Shown here: piece by piece, positions 40,644 to 48,887 of the stretch
Layout of the letters: each line of letters opens with the position of its first letter
Position numbering within the stretch: the first letter of the stretch is position 1
Assembly (NCBI GenBank): GCA_944377405.1
Contig: CALWES010000005.1
Coordinates: 1-64,000, forward strand
Length of the DNA: 64,000 nt
Reading direction: 5' to 3'
Source of the DNA: an uncultured Lachnospiraceae bacterium
Lineage (GTDB): Bacteria > Bacillota > Clostridia > Lachnospirales > Lachnospiraceae
The notes under the pieces: model-generated
Databases searched by the model: none
What the model saw: only the letters and a program-made list of their open reading frames with translations
What the model was told of the DNA's origin: nothing
Position numbers and translations under genes: made by a program

Positions 40644-43175
40644 ATGCATACACTGAAACTTAGAGATAACTTTTACTGGACCGGCATCGTTGACGCAGAT
40701 CTCAGGGTATTTGACATCGTCATGTATACGGAATTCGGAACCACCTATAATTCCTATATCCTGAAGGCAGGCGACAAGACGGTCCTCTTTGAGACCGCAA
40801 AGGAGAAGTTTGCCGACGAATACTTTGCGGAGCTTTCGGAGCTGACGGAGCTTTCCGCCATCGACTATCTGGTGGTGGACCATACGGAGCCGGATCATGC
40901 CGGCAGCATCCAGCGCCTTCTGGAATACAATCCGGGTCTTAAGATCCTTGGATCCGCCTGCGCCCTGGGCTTCCTGCGGGAGATCGTAAACCGGGACTTC
41001 GTGGGGATCCCTGTGTCCGACGGACAGGAGATGAAGATCGGCGACCGGACCCTGCGCTTCCTTTCTGTACCGAATCTGCACTGGCCGGATACCATCTATA
41101 CCTACATCGAGGAGGACCAGATCCTTGTGACCTGCGATTCCTTCGGCTCCCATTACGCCTGCGAGGACGTGCTCCTGAGCAAGGTCACGAAGTGGGATGA
41201 CTATATGAAGGCCACGAAGTATTACTTCGACAACATCATCGGACCCTTCAAGCCCTTTATGCAGAAGGCCCTCAAGAAGCTGGAGGGTATGGAGATCTCC
41301 ATGATCTGTACGGGACACGGACCCGTGATCGATGAGAAGGTGGATTTCATCCTGAATACTTACCGGGAGTGGAGCAGAACCGACTCTCCGAATCCCAGGA
41401 AGACCGTGATCATGCCCTACGTCAGCGCCTACGGTTATACCAGAAGCCTGGCAGAGAAGATCGCAGAGGGAATCCGGGACAGCGGAGACGTGGATGTGCG
41501 GCTTTACGACATGGTGGAAGCGGACCAGGGAAAGGTCCTGGAGGAATTGGGCTATGCCGACGGTATCCTGCTGGGATCCCCCACCATTGTGGGAGAGGCC
41601 TTAAAGCCCATCTGGGATCTGACCACCTCCATGTTCGCCGAGACCCACGGAAAAAAACTGGCGGGAGCCTTCGGCAGCTACGGCTGGAGCGGCGAGGCGG
41701 TCCCCCATCTGACGGAGCGGCTCCGGCAGCTGCGGATGCGGGTGGTGGATGGCTTCCGGGTACGCTTCAAGCCGGATGACAACAAGCTGCAGGACGCCTA
41801 TGATTACGGATATGACTTCGGCTGCACCCTTCTGGAGAAGGAAAATCCCAGAAAGCAGAAGGGCGGCCGCAGGCTGGTAAAATGCCTGGTCTGCGGAGCT
41901 ATCTTCGACGCTTCCCTGGAGATCTGTCCGGTCTGCGGCGTCGGAAAGGAGAACTTCGTGGAGGTGGAGGCAGAGGAGAATACCTTCACCAACAATACGG
42001 AGGAGTTCTATGTGATCCTTGGAAACGGAGCCGCGGGCTTCCATGCGGCGAAGGCCATCCGGGAACGGGACAAGACCGGTACCGTGATCATGATCTCCAA
42101 CGAGCCCTGGCCGAGCTATAACCGGCCCATGCTGACAAAGTCCATTCTGTCGGGCCTTCAGGCGGAGCAGATCCAGATCGAGCCTGGGACCTGGTATGAG
42201 GAGAAGGGGATCTATCAGATCCTGGGCAGGGAAGTGAAGAAGATCGACACGGAGCACCATAAGATCCTTCTGGATGACGGCAACAGCTACCACTATACAA
42301 AGCTGATCTATGCCCTGGGCTCCGAGTGCTTTATCCCGCCCATTCCGGGAACGGGCAAGGCAGGGGTATATGCCATCCGCCGGCTTTCCGATACGGAGAA
42401 GGTGGCGGAACGGCTGAAGAAGGCAAAGCATGCGGCAGTCATCGGAGGCGGTGTGCTGGGTCTTGAGGCCGCCTGGGAACTGCGGAAGACAGGCTGTGAG
42501 GTGACGGTACTGGAGATGGCGCCGGTGCTCATGGGCCGTCAGCTGGACGCAGCGGCAGGAGATATGCTGAAGGAGATCAGCGAGGCCCAGGGCGTCCAGA
42601 TCCGCACCGGTGTCCAGATCGAGGCCATCGAAGGCGGAGCCGAAGCGGAGGGCGTAAGACTTTCCGACGGCAGCGTCATTCCTGCGGAACTGGTGGTGAT
42701 CTCTGCCGGTGTCCGGGCCAATATCGCCCTGGCAAAGGAAGCGGGGATCCAGACAGACCGGTCCGTCGTGGTGAATGAGAAGATGGAGACCAGCCTTCCG
42801 GACATTTATGCCTGCGGAGACTGCGCCCAGTATGAGGGCGTGAACCTGGGCCTCTGGCCCCAGGCAGTGGAAGAGGGCGCTGTGGCGGGAGCCCAGGCAG
42901 CAGGAGACACTTCCGTGACCTACAAGCCTGTGTCCGGGGCCCTCAGCTTCAACGGCATGAAGACTGCCCTCTTTGCAGCAGGGGACAACGGAAAGCAGCC
43001 GGATCTGATCTATAAGACGGCGGAATACCGGGATCCCTCCAGGAAACAGTACCAGAAGTACTACTTCCGGAACAACCGTCTCTGCGGCGTGATCCTTCTG
43101 GGAGATACCAGCCGCATGGCGGAGATGACAGAGGCCCTGGAGCAGCATAAGACCTACCAGGAGATCATAAAGTAA
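40644..43175 (+). CDS. Fused flavodiiron - rubredoxin - NAD(P)H oxidoreductase (class F type)
   Basis: 843 residues. Order: metallo-beta-lactamase diiron domain with H80-T-E82-P-D84-H85; flavodoxin domain (~250-390, PYVSAYGYTRSLAEKI); short-spacer rubredoxin with Cys414, 417, 428 and 431 (only 10 residues between pairs); FAD/NAD oxidoreductase (YVILGNGAAGFHAAKAI, then GGGVLGLEAAWEL, and ACGDCAQY). One chain carries electrons from NAD(P)H to oxygen (or NO), making water. Such all-in-one enzymes are known in C. difficile and a few anaerobes. Strong GGAGGT before ATG 40644. Monocistronic. Confidence 0.93.
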   Translation: MHTLKLRDNFYWTGIVDADLRVFDIVMYTEFGTTYNSYILKAGDKTVLFETAKEKFADEYFAELSELTELSAIDYLVVDHTEPDHAGSIQRLLEYNPGLKILGSACALGFLREIVNRDFVGIPVSDGQEMKIGDRTLRFLSVPNLHWPDTIYTYIEEDQILVTCDSFGSHYACEDVLLSKVTKWDDYMKATKYYFDNIIGPFKPFMQKALKKLEGMEISMICTGHGPVIDEKVDFILNTYREWSRTDSPNPRKTVIMPYVSAYGYTRSLAEKIAEGIRDSGDVDVRLYDMVEADQGKVLEELGYADGILLGSPTIVGEALKPIWDLTTSMFAETHGKKLAGAFGSYGWSGEAVPHLTERLRQLRMRVVDGFRVRFKPDDNKLQDAYDYGYDFGCTLLEKENPRKQKGGRRLVKCLVCGAIFDASLEICPVCGVGKENFVEVEAEENTFTNNTEEFYVILGNGAAGFHAAKAIRERDKTGTVIMISNEPWPSYNRPMLTKSILSGLQAEQIQIEPGTWYEEKGIYQILGREVKKIDTEHHKILLDDGNSYHYTKLIYALGSECFIPPIPGTGKAGVYAIRRLSDTEKVAERLKKAKHAAVIGGGVLGLEAAWELRKTGCEVTVLEMAPVLMGRQLDAAAGDMLKEISEAQGVQIRTGVQIEAIEGGAEAEGVRLSDGSVIPAELVVISAGVRANIALAKEAGIQTDRSVVVNEKMETSLPDIYACGDCAQYEGVNLGLWPQAVEEGAVAGAQAAGDTSVTYKPVSGALSFNGMKTALFAAGDNGKQPDLIYKTAEYRDPSRKQYQKYYFRNNRLCGVILLGDTSRMAEMTEALEQHKTYQEIIK

Positions 43176-43220
43176 AAGGGATCTTTGGGATCCGTAACAG
43201 GATCTGTAATATGAAATAAA

Positions 43221-43262
43221 AAAGCGGAGCAGCAGGGCTGAATGCCTTGTTACTCCGCTTTT
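43221..43262. terminator. Bidirectional terminator between the flavodiiron gene and queT
   Basis: AAAGCGGAG (43221-43229) pairs with CTCCGCTTT (43253-43261), with an inner CAGGGC/GCCTTG stem. A-rich on the left and T-rich on the right, so it serves both converging genes. Confidence 0.85.
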
Positions 43263-43294
43263 ACTGTAAAAAACATCAAAATTATATCAGCGAC

Positions 43295-43819
43295 TTACAT
43301 CACCTGCCGGGGCCGGAACAAGAGCGTACCGTACTTTTCCAGGACACCCATCAGCACGGAACCCAGCACACCCACTGCCAGGATCTCTCCGATGCCTACC
43401 GTCAGCATCATGAAGGGCACCAGTTCTGCAGCGCCGTAGGCATACTTCAGAACAAAGGGGATGATCAGGGCATTGCTTAAGATGGGGGGCAGCAGAGCCA
43501 GCTGCTTCCCGTGGGGCAGAGCCTGCTTTCCGATCCACCAGGTTCCTGCAGCGCCGATCAGAGTGGCCAGAGTTCCGAAGATGATATCCGGAAGAGGTGC
43601 GCCGCCGATGAAGTTTGCCAGCAGGCAGCCGATGGTCACGCCGGGAATGCCTGCAGCCGTAAATAAGGGCAGTACGCAGAGCATCTCGCTGATACGGAAC
43701 TGGATCGGCCCGAAAGCGATGGGCTGGAAGGGCAGAAACAGTGCCAGGTAGAGGGCCGCGATCACTGCAGCCTGGGTGAGGAACAGGGTGTTCCCCGTGG
43801 TGTTGCTTGTGTTTTTCAT
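43295..43819 (-). CDS. queT: QueT family ECF substrate-binding membrane protein
   Basis: 174 residues, five or six membrane helices. The pattern FGPIQFRISEMLCVLPLF and IGCLLANFIGG is the QueT (DUF988) family, S components of energy-coupling-factor transporters for queuosine precursors. The shared ECF ATPases and T component are not in the window. AAAGGAGAC precedes the ATG. Its leader (43820-43938) looks structured, which suits control by preQ1 or another tRNA-base precursor. Confidence 0.88.
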   Translation of the reverse strand: MKNTSNTTGNTLFLTQAAVIAALYLALFLPFQPIAFGPIQFRISEMLCVLPLFTAAGIPGVTIGCLLANFIGGAPLPDIIFGTLATLIGAAGTWWIGKQALPHGKQLALLPPILSNALIIPFVLKYAYGAAELVPFMMLTVGIGEILAVGVLGSVLMGVLEKYGTLLFRPRQVM

Positions 43820-43938
43820 ATTCAGTTGTCTCCTTTAGTTTTGTTTTTCGTCAGGAAGGTCTCGAACTGACGGGTCTGATTTTGTGGATACAGGCCAAAG
43901 GCTGGGTCTCTCCTTTGCCGCGCCACGACCTTGGTGCG
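43820..43938 (-). promoter_or_regulatory. Structured leader of queT, candidate riboswitch
   Basis: About 119 bases between the predicted start site and ATG. Minus-strand hairpins: CGCACCA/TGGCGCG (43932-43938 with 43919-43925, one mismatch), CAAAGG/CCTTTG (43912-43917 with 43896-43901, 10-base loop) and CGTCAG/CTGACG (43867-43872 with 43849-43854). An A-rich stretch then precedes the AAAGGAG. An extra AAAGGAGA sits in hairpin 2. I could not match it to preQ1-I or preQ1-II; preQ1-III is the class to test. Confidence 0.5.
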
Positions 43939-43944
43939 GGGGAT

Positions 43945-43973
43945 AGTGTAGCATAAAGCAGCGGAAAATGCAA
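43945..43973 (-). promoter_or_regulatory. queT promoter
   Basis: On the minus strand TTGCAT (43968-43973), 17 bases, TACACT (43945-43950). The remaining 43974-44158 holds a possible -10 (TATACT, 44122-44127) for the next gene and nothing else I can identify. Confidence 0.65.
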
Positions 43974-44158
43974 TGGATATGCAGCGGGCGGTTTGACGGT
44001 AGCCTAGCGGGACAAATCAGCGGGGCAGTCCGACGGGCATGGCAGACCGGAATAGAATGAATTTACAGAAAGCTTACGCGCTCTTTACCGGAAACAGATA
44101 GAAAAATATCATCGACAACATTATACTGGGAAAAGAATGACAGACAGGGAGGTGCGGC

Positions 44159-45016
44159 ATGCGGGGAGACTATCATACACATTCCATTTTTGACGACGGG
44201 AAAAACACGCTTCTGGAAATGGCGGAGGCTGCGGAGGAAAAGGGCCTGTTATATTTTGGCTTTTCCGGCCATGCCAGCCAGAGCTTTGATGAGAGCTTCT
44301 GCATCAAGAGAAACAGGTTCCGGGAATATCTCCGGGAGGCAAGGGATATCCAGGCTTTGTTTGAACAGGAAGGCCGCAGGACGGAGATCCTGGTGGGCGT
44401 GGAGCAGGACCTCTTCAGTGAGCCTGCAAGGGGCCTGGACTATACCATCGGTTCCGTTCATTTTCTGAAGCAGGAGGGGGATTACCTTTGCATCGATGAG
44501 AGTCCGGAAAAACTGGAATGGATCGTTTCGGAATATTTTGGAGGCAACTGGTACCGTATGACGGATGCCTACTTTGATCTGGTGGCAAAGCTTCCGGAGA
44601 AAACAGGCTGCGACATCATCGGCCACTTTGATCTGGTGACGAAGTTCAATGAAGGAAACCGCTTTTTCGACGAGACAGACCCCCGCTATCTGCGGAGGGC
44701 AGGAGAAGTGCTGGAGTATCTGGTACAGCAGAGCATGGTGCTGGAAGTGAATACCGGGGCCATGGCAAGGGGTTACCGGAACACCCCCTATCCGAGGGAG
44801 GGCCTTCTGGGGCTCCTGTATGTTCTGGGTGGGGAGATCATGATCAATTCCGACGCTCACAGCCGGGAGGGCATCTGCTTCGGTTTTGATGAGGCTTGCC
44901 AGGCAGCCCGGTCCGCAGGCTTTACCTGTACGAACCTGCTGACCCGGAACGGATTTGCCCGGATCGGCCTTGGCTGTTTTGAAGAACCCAGGCTTCGGGC
45001 ACTTATGTGGACATAA
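44159..45016 (+). CDS. PHP-family phosphatase, histidinol-phosphatase type
   Basis: 285 residues. Metal-binding motifs of the PHP fold: DYHTHSIFDDGK at the start, GFSGHAS, GVEQDLFS, IGHFDLVTKF, and INSDAHSREGICFGFDEA near the end. HisJ/HisK-type enzymes remove phosphate from histidinol phosphate in histidine synthesis. No other his gene is nearby, so another phosphoester substrate is possible. GGGAGGT precedes ATG 44159. Possibly co-transcribed with the following ATPase gene. Confidence 0.85.
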   Translation: MRGDYHTHSIFDDGKNTLLEMAEAAEEKGLLYFGFSGHASQSFDESFCIKRNRFREYLREARDIQALFEQEGRRTEILVGVEQDLFSEPARGLDYTIGSVHFLKQEGDYLCIDESPEKLEWIVSEYFGGNWYRMTDAYFDLVAKLPEKTGCDIIGHFDLVTKFNEGNRFFDETDPRYLRRAGEVLEYLVQQSMVLEVNTGAMARGYRNTPYPREGLLGLLYVLGGEIMINSDAHSREGICFGFDEACQAARSAGFTCTNLLTRNGFARIGLGCFEEPRLRALMWT

Positions 45017-45045
45017 ATGAAAAAAGAATAGATTCAGGAGGCGCC

Positions 45046-46419
45046 ATGATCAAATATTATGTGCTGGACACAAATGTACTGCTGCAGTCTCCAAAGGCCA
45101 TGTTTGCCTTTGCAGACAACTATGTGATACTGCCTTTGGTAGTACTGGAGGAGCTGGATGCCATCAAGAAGGCGGAAGGAGAACTGGGGGCCAATGCCCG
45201 GACAGCCATCCGGCTGCTGGAGGAACTGCGGCTGCAGGGAGACTTGAGGAATGGCGTTCCGTTGGAAAACGGCGGTATGATTTTTGTGGAAACCAACTGC
45301 AAGGATGTGGAGCTGCCTCTGGACCTTCCGGAAAACAAGGCGGACAACAGGATCCTTCGGGTCCTGAAAGGGATCTCGGAAAAAGGGACCTATGAGACCG
45401 TGCTGGTTACGAAGGATCTGCTTTTGCGGATCAAGGCCCAGATCATGGGGATTAGGGCGGAGGACTTCGCAGCAGAGCAGGTACACCGGCAGGAAGAACA
45501 GTACCAGGGAAGAAGCAGGGTCTATGCGCCGGAGGCACTGTTCAAGGACTTTAAGAAAAAGGGGATCCCGGTAGAAGCGGTCTATCAGGTAAATGAGGCT
45601 GGAGAGGCAGTCAGACCGGAATTGTTCGAAAACGAATTCGTCCTTCTGGTATCCGATCAGAGTGAAAAAAAGACCCAGCTGGGAAGAGTGGAACAGGGTA
45701 TGATCCGGAAGCTGGAATATCGGAAAAGCACCCCGTATGGCATCAGCCCGAGAAATGCGGGCCAGTACTTCCTGCAGGAAGCCCTGATGCAGCCGGCAGA
45801 GAAGGCACCTCTTGTGATCGTGAAAGGAATGGCGGGAACCAGCAAGACCTTTTATTCTCTGGCGGTGGGTCTTGAAAAGCTGCACAACCACCCCACGGGA
45901 GAATATCGCCGGATCCTCATCTGCCGGCCCAATGCCCAGTTTGATGAGGACATCGGCTTTCTTCCCGGAGACGAGCAGGAAAAGATCTCTCCCCTGATGC
46001 GGCCGGTGATCGATAACCTGGAACAGCTGATCGATTCCAGCAAGGAGGAGCGCTATCAGGATGAGGAGGAACTGAGGGATAAGATCGATGAGATATTCGA
46101 ACGGGGTATCATTCAGACGGAAGCCCTGAACTTTATCCGGGGACGTTCTATCGTTAAAACCTATCTGATCATAGACGAGGCACAGAACATGACTCCGAAT
46201 CAGGTCAAGGGGATCATTACCAGAGCGGGAGAAGGAACCAAGATTATCCTTCTGGGAGACCCTAATCAGATCGATCGAAGCTTCCTGGATGAGCGGACCA
46301 ACGGCCTGAGCTATGCGGCAGAGCATATGAAGGGAAGTCCCCTCTGCTGGCAGATCACCATGTCCGCCGAGGAATGTGAGCGGTCTGCTCTGGCAATGGA
46401 TGCCCTGGGAAGGCTGTAA
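45046..46419 (+). CDS. PIN-PhoH fusion ATPase (PhoH2-like)
   Basis: 457 residues. N-terminal PIN nuclease domain (YYVLDTNVLLQ, Asp8; VLEELDAIK) and C-terminal PhoH ATPase with Walker A GMAGTSKT (about residues 261-268) and Walker B IIDEAQNM. In studied homologues the pair acts as an RNA helicase/ribonuclease; toxin-like use is known in some bacteria, but no antitoxin lies here. The ATG at 45046 has AGGAGG 6 bases before it. Confidence 0.9.
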   Translation: MIKYYVLDTNVLLQSPKAMFAFADNYVILPLVVLEELDAIKKAEGELGANARTAIRLLEELRLQGDLRNGVPLENGGMIFVETNCKDVELPLDLPENKADNRILRVLKGISEKGTYETVLVTKDLLLRIKAQIMGIRAEDFAAEQVHRQEEQYQGRSRVYAPEALFKDFKKKGIPVEAVYQVNEAGEAVRPELFENEFVLLVSDQSEKKTQLGRVEQGMIRKLEYRKSTPYGISPRNAGQYFLQEALMQPAEKAPLVIVKGMAGTSKTFYSLAVGLEKLHNHPTGEYRRILICRPNAQFDEDIGFLPGDEQEKISPLMRPVIDNLEQLIDSSKEERYQDEEELRDKIDEIFERGIIQTEALNFIRGRSIVKTYLIIDEAQNMTPNQVKGIITRAGEGTKIILLGDPNQIDRSFLDERTNGLSYAAEHMKGSPLCWQITMSAEECERSALAMDALGRL

Positions 46420-46438
46420 GGAGAAGGACAGGAAAACG

Positions 46439-46480
46439 AATGGATGCGGTTAGCGGTACCGCATCCATTTTCCTTTTTTA
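46439..46480. terminator. Terminator shared by the PhoH and MATE 2 genes
   Basis: AATGGATGCGG (46439-46449) pairs with CCGCATCCATT (46459-46469), 11 perfect pairs; TTTCCTTTTTT follows. The right arm encodes the last residues of the MATE 2 protein, so the hairpin is partly coding. Confidence 0.8.
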
Positions 46481-47814
46481 TAATAGATGATAAACAGGAT
46501 CGAGGTAATGGTCCAGGTCAGGGGATAGGAGAAGACGATCCGGGAGACCCCAGGGTTCAGGACCCCCACCGCAAGCACCCATATCACCCGGAGGATGCAG
46601 ACCCCGAAGCAGGTCAGGATCATGGGCATCAGGGCGTCGCCGCAGCCGCGGCAGGCGCCGGAGAGGATCTCGATACAGATATAGGTGATATAGGCGGGGG
46701 ATACGATCCGGATCATGCCCATGCAGATGTCGATTACCGCAGCGTCACTGGTAAAGAGCCGCAGGATGATATGGCCGCCGGATACCACCAGGATACTGAA
46801 GAAGATGCTGGTTACCGCCGCCATAGCCAGGCAGACCCGGACGCTCTTCTTCACCCGGTCCAGCTTGCCTGCTCCGAAATTCTGCCCTGCAAAGGTGGTT
46901 ATGGCGATGCCGTAAGCGCTCATGATCATCCAGAAAAAGCTGTCCACCTTGCCGTAGGCAGTCCAGGCGGCGACGGTGTCGGTGCCGTAGCCGTTGATGG
47001 CAGCCTGGATCACCAGGTTGGAGATGGAATACATGGCGGACTGAAGTCCAGCGGGAAGTCCGATATACAGGATGGTGGAAAGGAGCTGGTTGTGGATGCG
47101 GATCCTGGGGATCTGCACCCGGTAGGATTCCTTGGTCCGCAGCAGCACAAAGAGGGTCATGACCGCAGACAGCACCTGGGACAGGACCGTGGCGATTCCC
47201 ACGCCAGCCACCGCCATATCCAGGACCACCACGAAGAAAAGGTCCAGGACGATGTTGATGCCGCAGGAGGCAATGAGGAAATAAAGGGGGCGGCGGGAAT
47301 CTCCGATGGCCCGGAGGATGCCGGCTCCCATGTTGTAGATCATGGAGGGGATCATGCCGAGAAAATAGATCCGCATGTAGGTGATGGAGTCCGCCATGAT
47401 ATCCTCAGGAGTATCCAGGAGCCGCAGGGTCCCGGCGGCGGAAACAAGGCCCAGGACCATCATCAGGGCGCCGCCCAGGATGGCAAGGGCCATGGAGGTG
47501 TGGACCGCCAGCTGCAGCCGCTTATGGTCACCGGAGCCGTAATACTGGGAGATCACCACCCCGGCGCCGGAGGAAAGCCCCACGAAGAAGCCCACCAGGA
47601 GATTGATGATGGTGGAGGCGGGACCGCCTACTGCGGCCAGGGCCTCCTTTCCCACAAAATTACCTACGATCACCGCGTCGGTGGTGTTGTACAGCTGCTG
47701 AAAAAAGGTCCCGAAAAGGATCGGGAAAAAGAAGATCAGAAGCTGCTTCCAGATAACGCCCTCCGTGATCTGATTGATGGCCTGACCAGTTGTTTCTTCC
47801 CGTACTTCCTTCAT
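46450..47814 (-). CDS. MATE family efflux transporter 2
   Basis: 454 residues, 12 helices. Signatures include FFQQLYNTTDAVIVGNFVGKEALAAVGGPAS (split over residues ~37-68) and FAGQNFGAGKLDRVKKSVR in the second half. This branch of MATE proteins exports drugs or metabolites; the substrate is unknown. GGGAGGAAGAG precedes the ATG. Unlike MATE 1 it stands alone. AGATCT repeats lie upstream. Confidence 0.92.
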   Translation of the reverse strand: MKEVREETTGQAINQITEGVIWKQLLIFFFPILFGTFFQQLYNTTDAVIVGNFVGKEALAAVGGPASTIINLLVGFFVGLSSGAGVVISQYYGSGDHKRLQLAVHTSMALAILGGALMMVLGLVSAAGTLRLLDTPEDIMADSITYMRIYFLGMIPSMIYNMGAGILRAIGDSRRPLYFLIASCGINIVLDLFFVVVLDMAVAGVGIATVLSQVLSAVMTLFVLLRTKESYRVQIPRIRIHNQLLSTILYIGLPAGLQSAMYSISNLVIQAAINGYGTDTVAAWTAYGKVDSFFWMIMSAYGIAITTFAGQNFGAGKLDRVKKSVRVCLAMAAVTSIFFSILVVSGGHIILRLFTSDAAVIDICMGMIRIVSPAYITYICIEILSGACRGCGDALMPMILTCFGVCILRVIWVLAVGVLNPGVSRIVFSYPLTWTITSILFIIYYKKGKWMRYR

Positions 47815-47829
47815 GTCTCTTCCTCCCTG

Positions 47830-47877
47830 TCTTAAGATCTGCCCCCGGGATCTATCTTAAGATCTACCCTGAGATCT
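47830..47877. repeat. AGATCT direct repeats upstream of MATE 2
   Basis: CTTAAGATCT occurs at 47831-47840 and 47856-47865 (25 bases apart), and a third AGATCT at 47872-47877. Repeats at this spacing could bind a regulator of MATE 2. Confidence 0.4.
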
Positions 47878-47900
47878 GTCCTATGATCCCTAGTGTAGCA

Positions 47901-47932
47901 CGGAAGTCCCGCCTTTAAAAGCGGGACTTCCG
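47901..47932. repeat. Perfect 12-bp hairpin between divergent genes
   Basis: CGGAAGTCCCGC (47901-47912) pairs with GCGGGACTTCCG (47921-47932) around CTTTAAAA. The flanking genes diverge, so it terminates neither of them. Confidence 0.7.
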
Positions 47933-47965
47933 ATTTTCAGGACACATCCGTGATAAAAATTTAAT

Positions 47966-47994
47966 TTGTCTATCTGCCGGAAATAGGGTATACT
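47966..47994 (+). promoter_or_regulatory. Promoter of the udp-deoB operon
   Basis: TTGTCT (47966-47971), 17 bases, TATACT (47989-47994), 58 bases before udp. Confidence 0.65.
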
Positions 47995-48052
47995 TGCCGT
48001 AACAGTTTCAGAAAAAAAGCCGGCAGAAAACGGCGGAAAGAGAGGCAGAAGG

Positions 48053-48868
48053 ATGGCATTGGCATATAATCATGATAACCGGGAATTTCACATCCATGTG
48101 GCGCCGGGGGAGGTGGGCAGGTACGTGATCCTGCCGGGAGACCCGGGCAGATGCGAGAAGATCGCAAAATACCTGGATGAGCCGAAGCTTGTGGCCCGGA
48201 ACCGGGAATATGTGACCTACACCGGTACCCTGGAAGGCGTTCCGGTCAGCGTGACCTCCACAGGCATCGGAGGCCCCTCTGCGGCGATCGCCATGGAGGA
48301 GCTGATCCACTGCGGAGCCGACACCTTTATCCGGGTGGGCACCTCAGGGGGCATGCAGAAGGAAGTCATGGGCGGCGATGTCTGCATTGCCACGGGTGCC
48401 ATTCGCTTCGAGGGCACCAGTCATGAATATGCGCCGCCGGAGTGGCCCGCCACAGCCACCTTTGAGGTGGTCCGGGCCCTTAAGGACGGTGCGGACCGGC
48501 TGGGGATCCCCAACCACGTGGGCGTAGTGCAGTGCAAGGACAGCTTTTACGGCCAGCACAGCCCTGAGTCCATGCCGGTGGACAGCCTCCTGAAGGAAAA
48601 ATGGGAGGCCTGGAAGCGCCTCGGCTGCCTTTGCTCGGAGATGGAATCGGCGGCCCTCTTTACCGTGGCTGCCGCCAGGGGCGTCCGGGCAGGCTCCGTG
48701 ATGCTGGTGATCGCAAACCAGACGAGACGGGAGCTGGGCCTTGAGGATCCCCAGGTCTATGACACGGAGATCCCCATCCGGGTGGCCATCGAAGCCATCC
48801 GGGATCTGATCGCCCAGGATGGGAATAGACAGGACAAAGACAGTCAGGACAGGACCAGACAGGATTAA
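48053..48868 (+). CDS. udp: Uridine phosphorylase
   Basis: 271 residues. Motifs of the nucleoside phosphorylase family: [37 protein letters not shown] and [11 protein letters not shown]. It splits uridine (and perhaps deoxyuridine) with phosphate into uracil and ribose 1-phosphate, the substrate of the next enzyme. The last ~16 residues ([14 protein letters not shown]) are a low-complexity tail encoded by GACAGGA-type repeats. AGGCAGAAGG precedes ATG 48053. Confidence 0.92.
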   Translation: MALAYNHDNREFHIHVAPGEVGRYVILPGDPGRCEKIAKYLDEPKLVARNREYVTYTGTLEGVPVSVTSTGIGGPSAAIAMEELIHCGADTFIRVGTSGGMQKEVMGGDVCIATGAIRFEGTSHEYAPPEWPATATFEVVRALKDGADRLGIPNHVGVVQCKDSFYGQHSPESMPVDSLLKEKWEAWKRLGCLCSEMESAALFTVAAARGVRAGSVMLVIANQTRRELGLEDPQVYDTEIPIRVAIEAIRDLIAQDGNRQDKDSQDRTRQD

Positions 48869-48887
48869 GGACAAAAGGACGGGAATC

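Noticed and set aside
39708-41318. 536-codon minus-strand frame across the flippase and flavodiiron genes
   Set aside because: Spans two real genes in antisense and shows His/Gln-rich shadow composition.
43919-43940. preQ1-II riboswitch
   Set aside because: CACCAAG and AAAGGAG occur, but the order and spacing of stems do not fit the preQ1-II consensus as I know it.
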